Part shown: one piece after another, positions 1 to 8,133 of the stretch | Position numbering within the stretch: position 1 is the stretch's first letter | How the letters are laid out: each line of letters begins with the position of its first letter | NCBI RefSeq assembly: GCF_008642275.1 | Contig: NZ_CP029189.1 | Span: 2,278,001 to 2,342,000, forward strand | DNA from: Streptomyces venezuelae | GTDB taxonomy: Bacteria > Actinomycetota > Actinomycetes > Streptomycetales > Streptomycetaceae | DNA: 64,000 nucleotides | Direction: 5' to 3' | Made by a program: the position numbers and the translations under genes | The notes under the pieces: generated by a model | Seen by the model: the letters and a program-made list of their open reading frames with translations, nothing else | The model's database searches: none | What the model was told of the DNA's origin: nothing

Positions 1-545
1 AGGTCCGCGAGCCGGGCCCGGGTGCGGGCGCCGAGCACGAGGTGCCGGGCCCCGGCGTAGGCGATCGCCGGCGGGAACTGCGGGTCCAGGTCGGTCTCGG
101 GCCAGTCCAGCGCGGCCAGTGCCTCGGCGAGGTCCGCGGCGGCGATCTCCTCGGAGTGCGGTTCGACGCTGGTGAGGGTGGCCCGCAGCTGCCCGCCCTC
201 CGCGGTGACGGACACCGGTACGGTCCCCGCCCGGGTGGCGAAGAGGAGCTCCCCCGGCCCGATCCGCTCGCCCAGCGCGACGGCCGTGGCCACGGTCGCG
301 TGCCCGCAGAAGGGGACCTCCGCCTTGGGGCTGAAGTAGCGCACGGTGAAGGACCGGCCCTCCTCACCGCCGAGACCCTCGGGCGGGGCGGTCAGGAAGG
401 CCGACTCGCTGTAGCCCAGCCCGGCGGCGATCTCCAGCATGGCGCTCTCGTCCAGTCCGGCGGCGTCGAGCACGACCCCGGCGGGGTTGCCACCGTCCGG
501 GTCGTGGGAGAAGGCGGTGTAGCGCAGTACCTCGGTGTCGGTCAT
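1..545 (-). CDS. PhzF family isomerase-like protein (3' end outside window)
   Basis: The gene is cut by the left edge, so only the first 181 codons are present. The N-terminus has the PhzF/DapF-like fold signature: GNPAG at residues 19-23, SESAF with the candidate catalytic Glu47, and a GHATVATA loop near residue 81. PhzF-family enzymes are cofactor-free isomerases; PhzF itself acts in phenazine synthesis, but most genomic homologues have unknown substrates and no phenazine genes are visible here. The ATG at 545 has no clear ribosome binding site; a perfect 12-bp palindrome (CGATCATGATCG, 547-558) lies directly upstream. It follows the SDR gene on the same strand by 64 bp. Family assignment is firm, the substrate is unknown. 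Confidence 0.85.
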   Translation of the reverse strand, partial: MTDTEVLRYTAFSHDPDGGNPAGVVLDAAGLDESAMLEIAAGLGYSESAFLTAPPEGLGGEEGRSFTVRYFSPKAEVPFCGHATVATAVALGERIGPGELLFATRAGTVPVSVTAEGGQLRATLTSVEPHSEEIAAADLAEALAALDWPETDLDPQFPPAIAYAGARHLVLGARTRARLAD

Positions 546-609
546 ACGATCATGATCGACCGCGTCCCCGCGGCGTGGCAATGCGTTTCGGCAGTGGATC
601 CCGCGTGCC

Positions 610-1371
610 TCAGCCGCGCCCGATGTACGGCATCGAGGTGGCCATCACCGTGGCGAACTGCACGTTCGCCTCCAGCGGGAGCTCCGCCATGTGCAGGACC
701 GTGCGCGCCACGTCGGCGGCGTCCATCACCGGCTCGACGGCCAGCTGTCCGTTGGCCTGGAGGATGCCGGTCTGCATCCGCTCGGTCATCTCGGTCGCCG
801 CGTTGCCGATGTCGATCTGGCCGCAGGCGATCCGGTAGGGCCGCCCGTCCAGCGACAGCGACTTGGTCAGGCCGGTCATCGCGTGCTTGGTCGCGGTGTA
901 GGCGATGGAGTGGGGGCGCGGCACGTGCGCCGAGATGGAGCCGTTGTTGACGATGCGGCCGCCCTGCGGGTCCTGCCGCTTCATCTGCCGGAAGGCGGCC
1001 TGTGCGCACAGGAAGGCGCCGGTGAGGTTGACGTCGACGACCGAGCGCCAGTCCTCGTAGCTGATGTCCTCCAGCGGGACGCCGCCCGGTCCGAAGGTGC
1101 CCGCGTTGTTGAAGAGCAGGTCGAGGCGTCCGTACCGGGCCCGGACCGACTCGAACAGAGCAGTCACGTCGTCCGGGTCGCTCACGTCCGCCCGTACGCA
1201 CAGCACGTCGGCGCCCTCCCCGGCGGCCTCGGCGGTCTCCTCCAGCGGCTCGGTGCGGCGGCCGGCCACGGCCACGGCCCAGCCCGCGGCGGCCAGGGTC
1301 AGTGCCACGGAGCGGCCGATCCCGGAGCCGGCGCCGGTGACCAGGGCGATCTTCTTCGTACTTTCGTCCAT
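610..1371 (-). CDS. SDR family oxidoreductase
   Basis: This 253-residue classical short-chain dehydrogenase/reductase has the Rossmann motif TGAGSGIG at 12-19, NNAG at 88-91 and the catalytic set Ser145, Tyr158 and Lys162 (YTATK). It should bind NAD(P)H and oxidise or reduce a small alcohol or ketone in the cytoplasm; the substrate cannot be deduced. The ATG at 1371 gives the usual family length, although the open frame continues far upstream without stops because of the GC-rich third positions. It is divergent from the drug exporter starting at 1480 and lies upstream of the phzF-like gene on the same strand, so the two may be cotranscribed. Confidence 0.88.
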   Translation of the reverse strand: MDESTKKIALVTGAGSGIGRSVALTLAAAGWAVAVAGRRTEPLEETAEAAGEGADVLCVRADVSDPDDVTALFESVRARYGRLDLLFNNAGTFGPGGVPLEDISYEDWRSVVDVNLTGAFLCAQAAFRQMKRQDPQGGRIVNNGSISAHVPRPHSIAYTATKHAMTGLTKSLSLDGRPYRIACGQIDIGNAATEMTERMQTGILQANGQLAVEPVMDAADVARTVLHMAELPLEANVQFATVMATSMPYIGRG

Positions 1372-1479
1372 GGGGCCGCAGGGTACGTCACACGGCGCCC
1401 CGTTCCCCGGACGTTCCGATTGCTGAGAGCATGGGTCGGTCAGGGGTGCGTAGATCAGATGAAAAGACTGGAGTTCCGC

Positions 1480-2805
1480 ATGTCGGAGAGAGGCCCCGCG
1501 ACGGCCGCCTCGCACGACTCGTCGCCCGAATCGCCCTCCGCCCCCGCCACCACGGCGCCCCTGACGGCCGCACGCCGCACGGGGCTTCTGGTCACCTTCA
1601 TACTCGGCGGGCTCACCGCCCTCCCCCCGCTGTCCATGGACATGTACCTGCCGGCCCTGCCCCAGGTCACCGACGTCCTGAACAGCCCGGCCGCCACCAT
1701 CCAGCTCACCCTCACCGCCTGCCTCGCCGGCATGGCCCTGGGCCAGCTCGTCATCGGCCCGATGAGCGACAAGTGGGGCCGCCGCCGCCCCCTGCTCGCC
1801 GGCATGGTCGTCTACGTCCTGGCCACCGCGATCTGCGCGCTCGCCCCGACCGCCGAGCTGCTGATCTCCTTCCGGCTGCTCCAGGGCCTGGCCGGTGCCG
1901 CCGCGATCGTCATCGCCCGGGCCGTCGTGCGCGACCTGTACGACGGCGTCGAGATGGCCCGCTTCTTCTCCACCCTGATGCTCATATCCGGGGCCGCCCC
2001 GATCATCGCCCCGCTCATCGGCGGCCAGGTGCTGCGCTTCGCCGACTGGCGCGGGGTCTTCGTCGTGCTCACCGTCGTCGGCACGGTGCTCACCCTGATG
2101 GTCTGGCGCGGCCTCGGCGAGACCCTGCCGCCCGAGCGGCGGCACACCGGCGGTGTAGGGGCCGCCCTGCGGACCATGCGCGGGCTGCTCGGCGACCGCG
2201 TCTTCACCGGTTACACCCTGACCGGCGGCTTCTCCTTCGCCGTGCTCTTCTCCTACATATCCGCCTCGCCCTTCGTGGTGCAGGAGATCTACGGTGCTTC
2301 GCCCCAGGCCTTCGCCCTGCTGTTCGGGCTCAACTCCGTCGGCCTGATCCTCGTCGGCCAGATCAACGGCAAGCTGCTGGTGGGCCGGGTCAGCCTGGAC
2401 AAGGTCCTGGCCGTCGGGATCGGCATCATCACGGCCGCTGCGGTGGCCCTGCTGCTGATGTCGACCGGGGTGTTCGGGGAGGTCGGGCTGACCGCGATCG
2501 CCGCGGCCCTGTTCGTCCTGATGTCGGCGATGGGCGTGGTGCTGCCGAACACCAACGCGCAGGCCCTGATGCGGACCCCGCACGCGGCCGGATCGGCCTC
2601 CGCACTGCTCGGCACCTCCTCGTTCCTGGTCGGCGCGATCGCCTCGCCGCTGGTGGGGATCGCGGGCGAGGACACGGCCGTGCCGATGGCACTGGTCCAG
2701 CTGGCGTGTGCGCTGCTCGCCCTGAGCGCCTTCCTCGGCCTGTGCCGCCCGTGGCGGACCACCCCGTCCGGGCCGGCCGACGCATCCGGCCCCGCCGGCG
2801 CCTGA
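1480..2805 (+). CDS. Bcr/CflA family multidrug MFS transporter
   Basis: A 441-residue major facilitator protein of the 12-helix DHA1 Bcr/CflA type. After a Ser/Thr/Pro-rich cytoplasmic N-terminus, helix 1 carries the family-typical [13 protein letters not shown], and the loop between helices 2 and 3 carries motif A ([14 protein letters not shown]). It should export drugs or metabolites by proton antiport. Start choice: the ATG at 1480 has GGAG six nt upstream; an in-frame ATG at 1459 has no such site. The C-terminus (GPAGA) and stop codon lie in a degenerate copy of the dispersed GCCGGCGTTTGAGG repeat, followed at once by a terminator hairpin. Substrate unknown. Confidence 0.9.
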   Translation: MSERGPATAASHDSSPESPSAPATTAPLTAARRTGLLVTFILGGLTALPPLSMDMYLPALPQVTDVLNSPAATIQLTLTACLAGMALGQLVIGPMSDKWGRRRPLLAGMVVYVLATAICALAPTAELLISFRLLQGLAGAAAIVIARAVVRDLYDGVEMARFFSTLMLISGAAPIIAPLIGGQVLRFADWRGVFVVLTVVGTVLTLMVWRGLGETLPPERRHTGGVGAALRTMRGLLGDRVFTGYTLTGGFSFAVLFSYISASPFVVQEIYGASPQAFALLFGLNSVGLILVGQINGKLLVGRVSLDKVLAVGIGIITAAAVALLLMSTGVFGEVGLTAIAAALFVLMSAMGVVLPNTNAQALMRTPHAAGSASALLGTSSFLVGAIASPLVGIAGEDTAVPMALVQLACALLALSAFLGLCRPWRTTPSGPADASGPAGA

Positions 2806-2810
2806 GGCGC

Positions 2811-2837
2811 GGGGCCGGGGGCCGGGCCCCCGGCCCC
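2811..2837. terminator. Hairpin terminator after MFS gene
   Basis: A 12-bp perfect GC stem (2811-2822 with 2826-2837) and a 3-nt loop, six bases after the MFS stop codon. No U-tract, as is usual for Streptomyces terminators. Confidence 0.65.
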
Positions 2838-2924
2838 ACTCCCGCCCCTTCCCCGGCCCGGTCCCTCCTCGTTCCCGGGCCGGACCGGACCGGCGGCCCG
2901 GGAACGGCGGCATAAACTTCCCAG

Positions 2925-3923
2925 GTGAACGCCTCCGCCCCCACCTCCGCCGACACCCTCCGCCGCACGCTCGGCGGGCTGCTCGACGGGCTCCCGCCGA
3001 AGCAGGCCACCGCCGCCGTCGAGCGGCTCATCGCCAGCTACCGGGGGCAGACCCCGACCGACGCGCCCGTCCTGCGCGACCGCTCCGACGTGGCGGCGTA
3101 CGCGGCGTACCGGATGCCCGCCACCTTCGAGGCCGTCCGGGGCGCCCTCGACGGACTGGCCGAGGCCGCGCCCGACTGGGCGCCGGGCTCGCACGTGGAC
3201 GTCGGCGGCGGCACGGGCGCCGCGACCTGGGCGGTGGACGCCACCTGGGACGGCCCGCGGGAGACCACGGTGCTGGACTGGGCGGAGCCCGCCCTGGCGC
3301 TCGGGCGGGAACTGGCGGCCGCCTCGACTTCCGAGGTGCTGCGCAAGGCGGCGTGGCGGCGGGCCGTCATCGGCTCGGGGCTGACCCTCCCCGACGCGGA
3401 CCTGGTGACCGTGTCGTACGTACTGGGCGAGCTGACCGCGCCGGCGCGCACGGCCGTCGTCGCCGAGGCGGCGCGGGCCGGGCAGGCCGTGGTGCTGATC
3501 GAGCCGGGCACGCCCGAGGGGTACCTGCGCATCCGCGAGGCCCGTGACCAGCTGATCGGGGCCGGGCTGCGGATCGCCGCCCCGTGCCCGCACGACGGGA
3601 CCTGTCCGATCGAGGTCGGCCAGGACTGGTGCCACTTCTCGGCGCGGGTCAGCCGGTCCTCGCTGCACCGGCAGGTCAAGGGCGGCTCGCTCCCGTACGA
3701 GGACGAGAAGTTCAGCTACGTCGCCGCGACCCGCTTCCCGACGGAGCCGGCCGCCTCCCGGATCACGCGGAAGCCGCAGATCCGGAAGGGGCTCGTCCTG
3801 CTGGAGCTGTGCGGCCCCGAGGGGACCGGCCTGACCCGGGTCAACGTGACCAAGCGCCAGGGCGACCTCTACAAGGCCGCCCGGGACGCCGACTGGGGCC
3901 GGGCCTGGCCCCCCGCACCGTGA
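2925..3923 (+). CDS. Rsm22-family small ribosomal subunit methyltransferase-like protein
   Basis: A 332-residue protein with a SAM-binding glycine loop ([12 protein letters not shown], about 91-102) and the Rsm22/METTL17 cysteine set: Cys221, Cys227 and Cys236 in CPHDGTC...DWC, plus Cys296 near the end. In the mitochondrial relatives these cysteines hold an Fe-S cluster and the protein assists small-subunit assembly; a role with the bacterial 30S subunit is inferred. The GTG at 2925 has no Shine-Dalgarno sequence. A TAAACT box at 2913-2918, six nt before the start, suggests a leaderless mRNA. The gene stands alone, convergent with the dimethylargininase gene, whose end is only six bases away. 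Confidence 0.87.
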   Translation: MNASAPTSADTLRRTLGGLLDGLPPKQATAAVERLIASYRGQTPTDAPVLRDRSDVAAYAAYRMPATFEAVRGALDGLAEAAPDWAPGSHVDVGGGTGAATWAVDATWDGPRETTVLDWAEPALALGRELAAASTSEVLRKAAWRRAVIGSGLTLPDADLVTVSYVLGELTAPARTAVVAEAARAGQAVVLIEPGTPEGYLRIREARDQLIGAGLRIAAPCPHDGTCPIEVGQDWCHFSARVSRSSLHRQVKGGSLPYEDEKFSYVAATRFPTEPAASRITRKPQIRKGLVLLELCGPEGTGLTRVNVTKRQGDLYKAARDADWGRAWPPAP

Positions 3924-3929
3924 CCGGAC

Positions 3930-4739
3930 CTACGGCCGCAGCTCCTGGGTACAGCACTTCACGCTGCCGCCGCCCTTGAGCAGCTCGCCCAGGTCCATCG
4001 GGACCGGTTCGAACCCCCGGTCCCGCAGCGGCTCCAGCAGTCCGGTCGCCGCCTGCGGGAGCAGGACGTGCAGGCCGTCGGAGACCGCGTTCAGGCCGAG
4101 GGCGGCCGCGTCCCGGCCGTCGGCGATCAGGGCGTCCGGGAAGAGCCGCCTGAGCACCGCCTGGCTGCCGGGCGAGAAGGCGTCCGGGTAGTACATGATC
4201 TCGTCGCCGTCGAGGACGCTGAGCGCCGTGTCCAGGTGGTAGTAGCGCGGGTCCACCAGGTCGAGGCCGATGACCGGGCGGCCGAAGAACTCCTGGGCCT
4301 CGGCGTGCGAGAGCGGGCTGGAGCGGAAGCCCCGGCCGGCCAGGATGTAGTTGCCGGTGACCGCGAAGTCCCCCTCGCCCTCGTTGACGTGGGACGGCTC
4401 GTGGATCTCGGTGTAGCCGGCGGAGCGGAACCATGCGCGGTGCCGCTCGGCCTCGGCGGTCCGTTCCGGGTAGGCGAACCGGGCCCCGAGGACCCGGCCG
4501 TCGACGACGAGGGCGCCGTTCGCCGCGAAGACCATGTCGGGCAGGGCGGGATCGGGGTCGAGGGTCTCGACGATGTGCCCGAGGGAGCGGTAGCGGTCCC
4601 TCAGGTCCTCCCACTGGGCCAGGGCGAGGGGCAGGTCCACCGGTTTCGTGGGATCCATCCACGGGTTGATGGAGTACGTGACCTTGAAATGTGCGGGTGG
4701 GCACATCAGGTAGCGCCGGGGTGTGGCGTCTCTGCGCAA
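3930..4739 (-). CDS. Dimethylargininase / amidinotransferase-family hydrolase
   Basis: A 269-residue protein of the guanidino-group modifying superfamily. It has the conserved MCPPAHFKVTYSINPWMDP N-terminal block, FAANGALV, NEGEGDF and YHLDTALS (candidate catalytic His), and ends in GGGSVKCCTQE with the nucleophilic Cys. Such enzymes hydrolyse N-omega-methylated arginines to citrulline plus methylamines; related actinobacterial proteins may act on other guanidines. Start choice: TTG at 4739 has GAGGAG six nt upstream and gives the usual family N-terminus. An upstream in-frame GTG at 4802 would add 21 atypical residues. It is divergent from a tetR gene with a palindromic operator between them, suggesting that regulator controls it. 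Confidence 0.82.
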   Translation of the reverse strand: MRRDATPRRYLMCPPAHFKVTYSINPWMDPTKPVDLPLALAQWEDLRDRYRSLGHIVETLDPDPALPDMVFAANGALVVDGRVLGARFAYPERTAEAERHRAWFRSAGYTEIHEPSHVNEGEGDFAVTGNYILAGRGFRSSPLSHAEAQEFFGRPVIGLDLVDPRYYHLDTALSVLDGDEIMYYPDAFSPGSQAVLRRLFPDALIADGRDAAALGLNAVSDGLHVLLPQAATGLLEPLRDRGFEPVPMDLGELLKGGGSVKCCTQELRP

Positions 4740-4853
4740 AGAAGGCTCCTCACGACTTTCACGACTCTGGACGAGTGCTGGAGAGAATCGTCTCTCCTTC
4801 ACCTGGACAGCACAGTGAACTGATTGGGTGGTTTACGCAAACCTCTGAAAAGA

Positions 4854-4865
4854 CGAGACGTCTCG
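4854..4865. promoter_or_regulatory. Palindromic operator of the TetR regulator
   Basis: CGAGACGTCTCG is a perfect 12-bp palindrome just upstream of a TACTTT -10-like box (4871-4876) that lies six nt before the tetR ATG. The placement suits autorepression and possibly control of the divergent dimethylargininase gene. The binding protein is inferred from position. Confidence 0.65.
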
Positions 4866-4882
4866 CTTGATACTTTCGGGCC

Positions 4883-5494
4883 ATGCCCAAGACCCCGGAC
4901 GCCACCCGCCGCAGCGACCGCTCCCGACGCGCCATCCTCGACGCCTCGCTGGCCCTCGTCGGGGAGGTCGGCTACGACAAGCTGACCATCGAGGCCATCG
5001 CGGCCCGCGCCGGCGTCGGCAAGCAGACCATCTACCGCTGGTGGCCCTCGAAGGCCGCCGTCCTCCTCGACGCCTCGCTGGCGCTCTTCGGCGACGCGGC
5101 GACGGAGGCCGAGTGGGCCGGCTTCCCCGACACCGGGGACCTCGCGGCCGACCTGAAGCACGTCCTGCGGGCGACGGTCGACCAGTTCAACGACGAGAAG
5201 TACGACGCCCCCACGCGCGCCCTGACCGCGGCCGGGGCCACCGACCCCGAACTCGGCGCCCGCTTCACCGAGCAGCTGCTGGAGCCGCAGCTCGCCCTGT
5301 ACGAGGAGCGGTTGCGCACGGCCCGGGAGGCCGGCCGGCTCGCGCAGGACGCGGACCTGCGCCTCACCGTCGAGATGCTCGTCGGCCCGCTCACCTACCG
5401 CTGGCTGATGCGCACCGCGCCCCTGACGCACGCCTACACCGACGCGCTCGTGGACCGGGTGCTGGGCGGCGTGGCCAACGTCACCGCCCGATAG
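4883..5494 (+). CDS. TetR/AcrR family transcriptional regulator
   Basis: A 203-residue TetR-type repressor. Residues about 12-60 form the DNA-binding domain (RRAILDASLALVGEVGYDKL then IAARAGVGKQTIYRWWPSKA), with the family-typical GKQTIYRWW recognition helix; the rest is a helical ligand-binding domain of the TetR_C type. The ATG at 4883 has no ribosome binding site but a TACTTT box ends six nt earlier, so the mRNA is probably leaderless. The perfect palindrome at 4854-4865 is the likely operator. Divergent from dimethylargininase, its most likely target. The ligand is unknown. Confidence 0.9.
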   Translation: MPKTPDATRRSDRSRRAILDASLALVGEVGYDKLTIEAIAARAGVGKQTIYRWWPSKAAVLLDASLALFGDAATEAEWAGFPDTGDLAADLKHVLRATVDQFNDEKYDAPTRALTAAGATDPELGARFTEQLLEPQLALYEERLRTAREAGRLAQDADLRLTVEMLVGPLTYRWLMRTAPLTHAYTDALVDRVLGGVANVTAR

Positions 5495-5664
5495 CGGGCA
5501 GGGAATCGCGGACCGGCCGAGAACATTTGGCCTGATTCTGCGGTTATGTGGGGGTTTTCGGCCGGGTATCTCCAACCCCCCGGTCGTCAAGAGCGGTCAC
5601 CCGGGGCTCAGGATGGTGGGACCATGGGTTGGTCCGCCGGGGATACGGTGAGGTGAGGGGATAG

Positions 5665-6417
5665 ATGGGGTCTGAGTCCGGCCGCGTCAAACGCGGCGAG
5701 CAGAGCAGGATTTCCCAGTGGCTGCGCCGGCGGCAGAAACCCACCGCCGAGGACCCCGGAGCCGAGCGCGAGGCGCTCCTCCTGGCCGTGGCCGCCGCGG
5801 GCCTGCCGCTCGCCCCCGCCGCCCATCCCGCCGGTTACCGATGTTCGTGCGACCGGATCGGCTGCCCGACGCCCGCACGGCACCCCGTCTCCTTCGCCTG
5901 GCAGACCCAGTCGACCACCGACCGCGCACAGGTCGAACGCTGGGTACGCAACCAGCCCCAGGCCAACTTCATCACCGCGACCGGCATGGTCCACGACGTA
6001 CTCGACGTCCCGCTGGAGGCCGGCACCGCCGCCCTCGCGCGACTGCTGGAGGCCGGGATCGACGTCGGCCCCGTCGCGGAATCGGGCGGCACCGGCGAAC
6101 AGGCCCGGATGCTCTTCTTCACCGCCACCCGCGGCACCCCCGAGGACGAGGACGAGTGGTGGCCGTGCGAACTGGACTGCCACCCCGAGACGATGGACGA
6201 ACACCCGGGCCTGCGCTGGCACTGCCGCGGCAGCTACGTCCTGGTCCCGCCGGCGGCCCTGCCCGGTGACCAGGCGGTGACCTGGATCCGGGGCATGGAA
6301 CACGCCCTCCCGGACCCGCTCACCCTCCTGGAAACGCTGACGGACGCCTGCGCCCAGTACGCCGGCACCACGGACCGCGCCCCGGCAGCGGTCGCCTGGC
6401 CCCTGGGCCGCGGCTGA
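5665..6417 (+). CDS. Bifunctional DNA primase/polymerase (Prim-Pol) domain protein
   Basis: A 250-residue single-domain protein resembling the archaeo-eukaryotic Prim-Pol domain (Pfam Prim-Pol type). Visible features are the N-terminal LAVAAAGLPLAP block, a cysteine cluster C-S-C-x4-C before PTPARHP (about 60-72), QANFITATG and a C-terminal GSYVLVPP strand. In plasmids and phages this domain is fused to helicases; here it stands alone with no replication genes nearby, as in many Streptomyces chromosomes. The GAGGGGATAG sequence before the ATG at 5665 is a plausible ribosome binding site. Whether the catalytic acidic residues are all present was not verified. The function of these stand-alone copies is unknown. 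Confidence 0.75.
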   Translation: MGSESGRVKRGEQSRISQWLRRRQKPTAEDPGAEREALLLAVAAAGLPLAPAAHPAGYRCSCDRIGCPTPARHPVSFAWQTQSTTDRAQVERWVRNQPQANFITATGMVHDVLDVPLEAGTAALARLLEAGIDVGPVAESGGTGEQARMLFFTATRGTPEDEDEWWPCELDCHPETMDEHPGLRWHCRGSYVLVPPAALPGDQAVTWIRGMEHALPDPLTLLETLTDACAQYAGTTDRAPAAVAWPLGRG

Positions 6418-6462
6418 AGCACCCCGGAACCCCCACCGCCACCTCCAGCCCAGCCGCCCCCT

Positions 6463-6510
6463 CAGCCCGGCCGGCGTTTGAGGTGCGGGGGTCCGGCGCC
6501 GGCGCCCCGG
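6463..6510. repeat. Dispersed GCCGGCGTTTGAGG repeat, copy
   Basis: A copy of a short dispersed repeat (core GCCGGCGTTTGAGGNGCGGGG followed by a GC hairpin) between the Prim-Pol and yaaA genes, which converge here. Other copies are at 58342-58390, 63671-63715 and 63741-63790, with a degenerate one at about 2787-2833. Confidence 0.7.
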
Positions 6511-6537
6511 CAGCGGACCCGCAGCGCCCGCCCCGCG

Positions 6538-7341
6538 TCAGTGGTGGATCTGCGTCACGACCACGTCGAGGGACCAGGCCTTCGCCGCCTTCGCGGGGGC
6601 CTCGGCCTCGACCACGTACCCCAGGTCCCGCAGGGCCGTGACCAGCTCGGCGGGCGAAGCCGGCGCGGCCCCCGCCAGCAGCAGGTCCCGTACCAGCCGC
6701 CCCTTGGTCGCCTTGTTGAAGTGGCTCACCACCGACCGCTTCTCCACTCCGTCCACGATCTGCGCGTGCAGCACCCGGACCGTCGCGGTCCGCCCCGCCA
6801 CCTCGCCCTTCGGCTTCCACGCCGCCCCGTACGCCGCCGACCGCAGGTCCAGCACCAGCCCGTCCCCGGCCGCCTCCGGCATGACCTCCGCCATCGGCCC
6901 CCGCCAGTACGCGCCGAGCGCGCCCAGCCCGGGCAGCTTCACCCCCATCGAGCAGCGGTACGAGGGGATCGCGTCGGTGACCCGGACCGCACCCCACAGC
7001 CCCGAGAAGACGAGCAGCGCTTCCTCGGCCGATGCCCGTGCCGCCGCGGGCAGGTCGGCCAGACCGAGCGCGTCGTAGAGGACGCCCGTGTAGATCTCGC
7101 CCGCCGGCCGCGCCCCGGCCGTCCGCAGCTCCGCGTTCTTGGCGACCTCGCCGCGCAGGCCCTCGCTCAGGCCCAGCACCTCGCGCGCCTTCAGCTCGTC
7201 CGCCGCGCACAGCTCGACCAGCTCTTCCAGCACCGCCGCACGGGCCGGGGCCAGACCGGGCAGCGAGAGCGCCTCCGGCTTCAGGGGTGCGCCGGAGCCG
7301 CCGGCGGCCTTTCCTTCGGACGGCGGCAGCAGCACGAGCAC
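6538..7341 (-). CDS. yaaA: Peroxide stress protein YaaA (DUF328)
   Basis: A 267-residue YaaA-family protein starting MLVLLPPSEGK, the diagnostic N-terminal motif, with later family blocks FSGLWGAVRVTDAIPSYRC, VLDLRSAAY and VVSHFNKATKGRLVR. In E. coli YaaA lowers intracellular free iron during hydrogen peroxide stress and protects DNA; the same role is assumed here. Start choice: GTG at 7341 has a strong AAGGAG seven nt upstream; the longer open frame running to 7722 encodes low-quality sequence. It is a single gene, convergent with the Prim-Pol gene. Confidence 0.9.
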   Translation of the reverse strand: MLVLLPPSEGKAAGGSGAPLKPEALSLPGLAPARAAVLEELVELCAADELKAREVLGLSEGLRGEVAKNAELRTAGARPAGEIYTGVLYDALGLADLPAAARASAEEALLVFSGLWGAVRVTDAIPSYRCSMGVKLPGLGALGAYWRGPMAEVMPEAAGDGLVLDLRSAAYGAAWKPKGEVAGRTATVRVLHAQIVDGVEKRSVVSHFNKATKGRLVRDLLLAGAAPASPAELVTALRDLGYVVEAEAPAKAAKAWSLDVVVTQIHH

Positions 7342-8133
7342 GGTGGATCTCCTTCGGAACGACGTCGCAGGGGGTGCGGCCCCCGAATCAGGGTAGACGG
7401 CCCGGCAACCACCCCGGCCCTCGTACGCGGCCCGCAAGCCGCAGGCCGGCACCCGGCACCCGGCACCCGGCACCCGGCACCCGGCATGATCACGCCAGGC
7501 GTGACCAGGGCCGTGGCAGCCGGTCCTCACGGGATCGCGGGAGCGCCTGCCGAACGGTCCGGGAGGCTGCCGCCGAGGCGGAGACCCGGGGCCCGGCCCG
7601 AGCGCCACCCGCACCCGGTGCGCCGGCCACCGCTCCGGGCGCTGACGGTGACGGTGCCGCCGCCCGGTTCCTGTACCGTGAAACGCCCGGCGGACACACC
7701 CCACCTGTGACGCACGGGACATGACGCATCGTCATGCACCGTCCGGCCCGGGGCTGCGCCCGCGGCGATCACGGCCGTGTCCGGCGGCGTCACCGGGCGA
7801 TCCGGCCGCTCCGTGGGCCTCTTCACCGTCCCACGGCCGCCGGGAACGTCTCGGGACAGGCAGGTCGCGGGCCACCGGACCGTGCGCCCCGGATCCCCTG
7901 CACCCCGGTCACGGCCTGCCCGCCGCACGGGCCCGCCCGCCGTCCCGGACCCGCGTCGGGGCCGGTGGGACGCCCTGGGACACCCGGTCGTGGCTCGAAT
8001 CTGCCCTAGGGTCTTCGCAGTTCGCCGTACGAGATCCGCTGGCCGGGACCGCCTCCACAGCCGGCCGCGCCCCCCTCTCCCCGCTCGTTCCGGCGTCCCC
8101 TTCTCCCGCTCGCCCAGTCAGGAGCCATGCCCT
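7342..8133. other. Gene-free interval upstream of phoX
   Basis: About 790 bases with no convincing gene. It holds a run of five-plus 7-bp GGCACCC units (7446-7486), a perfect 15-bp palindrome TCACGCCAGGCGTGA (7490-7504) and a 17-bp palindrome CATGACGCATCGTCATG (7720-7736). Open frames on both strands here have no recognisable motifs. I could not identify a clear PHO box before phoX. Confidence 0.5.
7720..7736. promoter_or_regulatory. TGACG-N3-CGTCA palindrome, orphan copy
   Basis: CATGACGCATCGTCATG is symmetric apart from its central three bases. It matches the TGACG-N3-CGTCA pattern also seen before the LLM oxidoreductase, fused acyl-CoA dehydrogenase and CYP125 genes, but here no gene starts nearby (phoX is about 400 bp downstream). 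Function unknown. Confidence 0.4.

Noticed and set aside
610..2913. A 767-codon open frame spanning the SDR gene and the opposite-strand MFS gene
   Set aside because: Only the 3' third has protein-family motifs (SDR); the rest is an antisense shadow of the MFS exporter caused by GC-rich codon bias.
4001..4030. GGTTCGAACCCC, similar to a tRNA T-arm
   Set aside because: It lies within the dimethylargininase coding region (RGFEPVPM) and no acceptor or anticodon arms surround it.
7950..8133. Possible PHO box before phoX
   Set aside because: Only one GTTCGCC-like half-site is present; the direct repeats of a PHO box are not seen.
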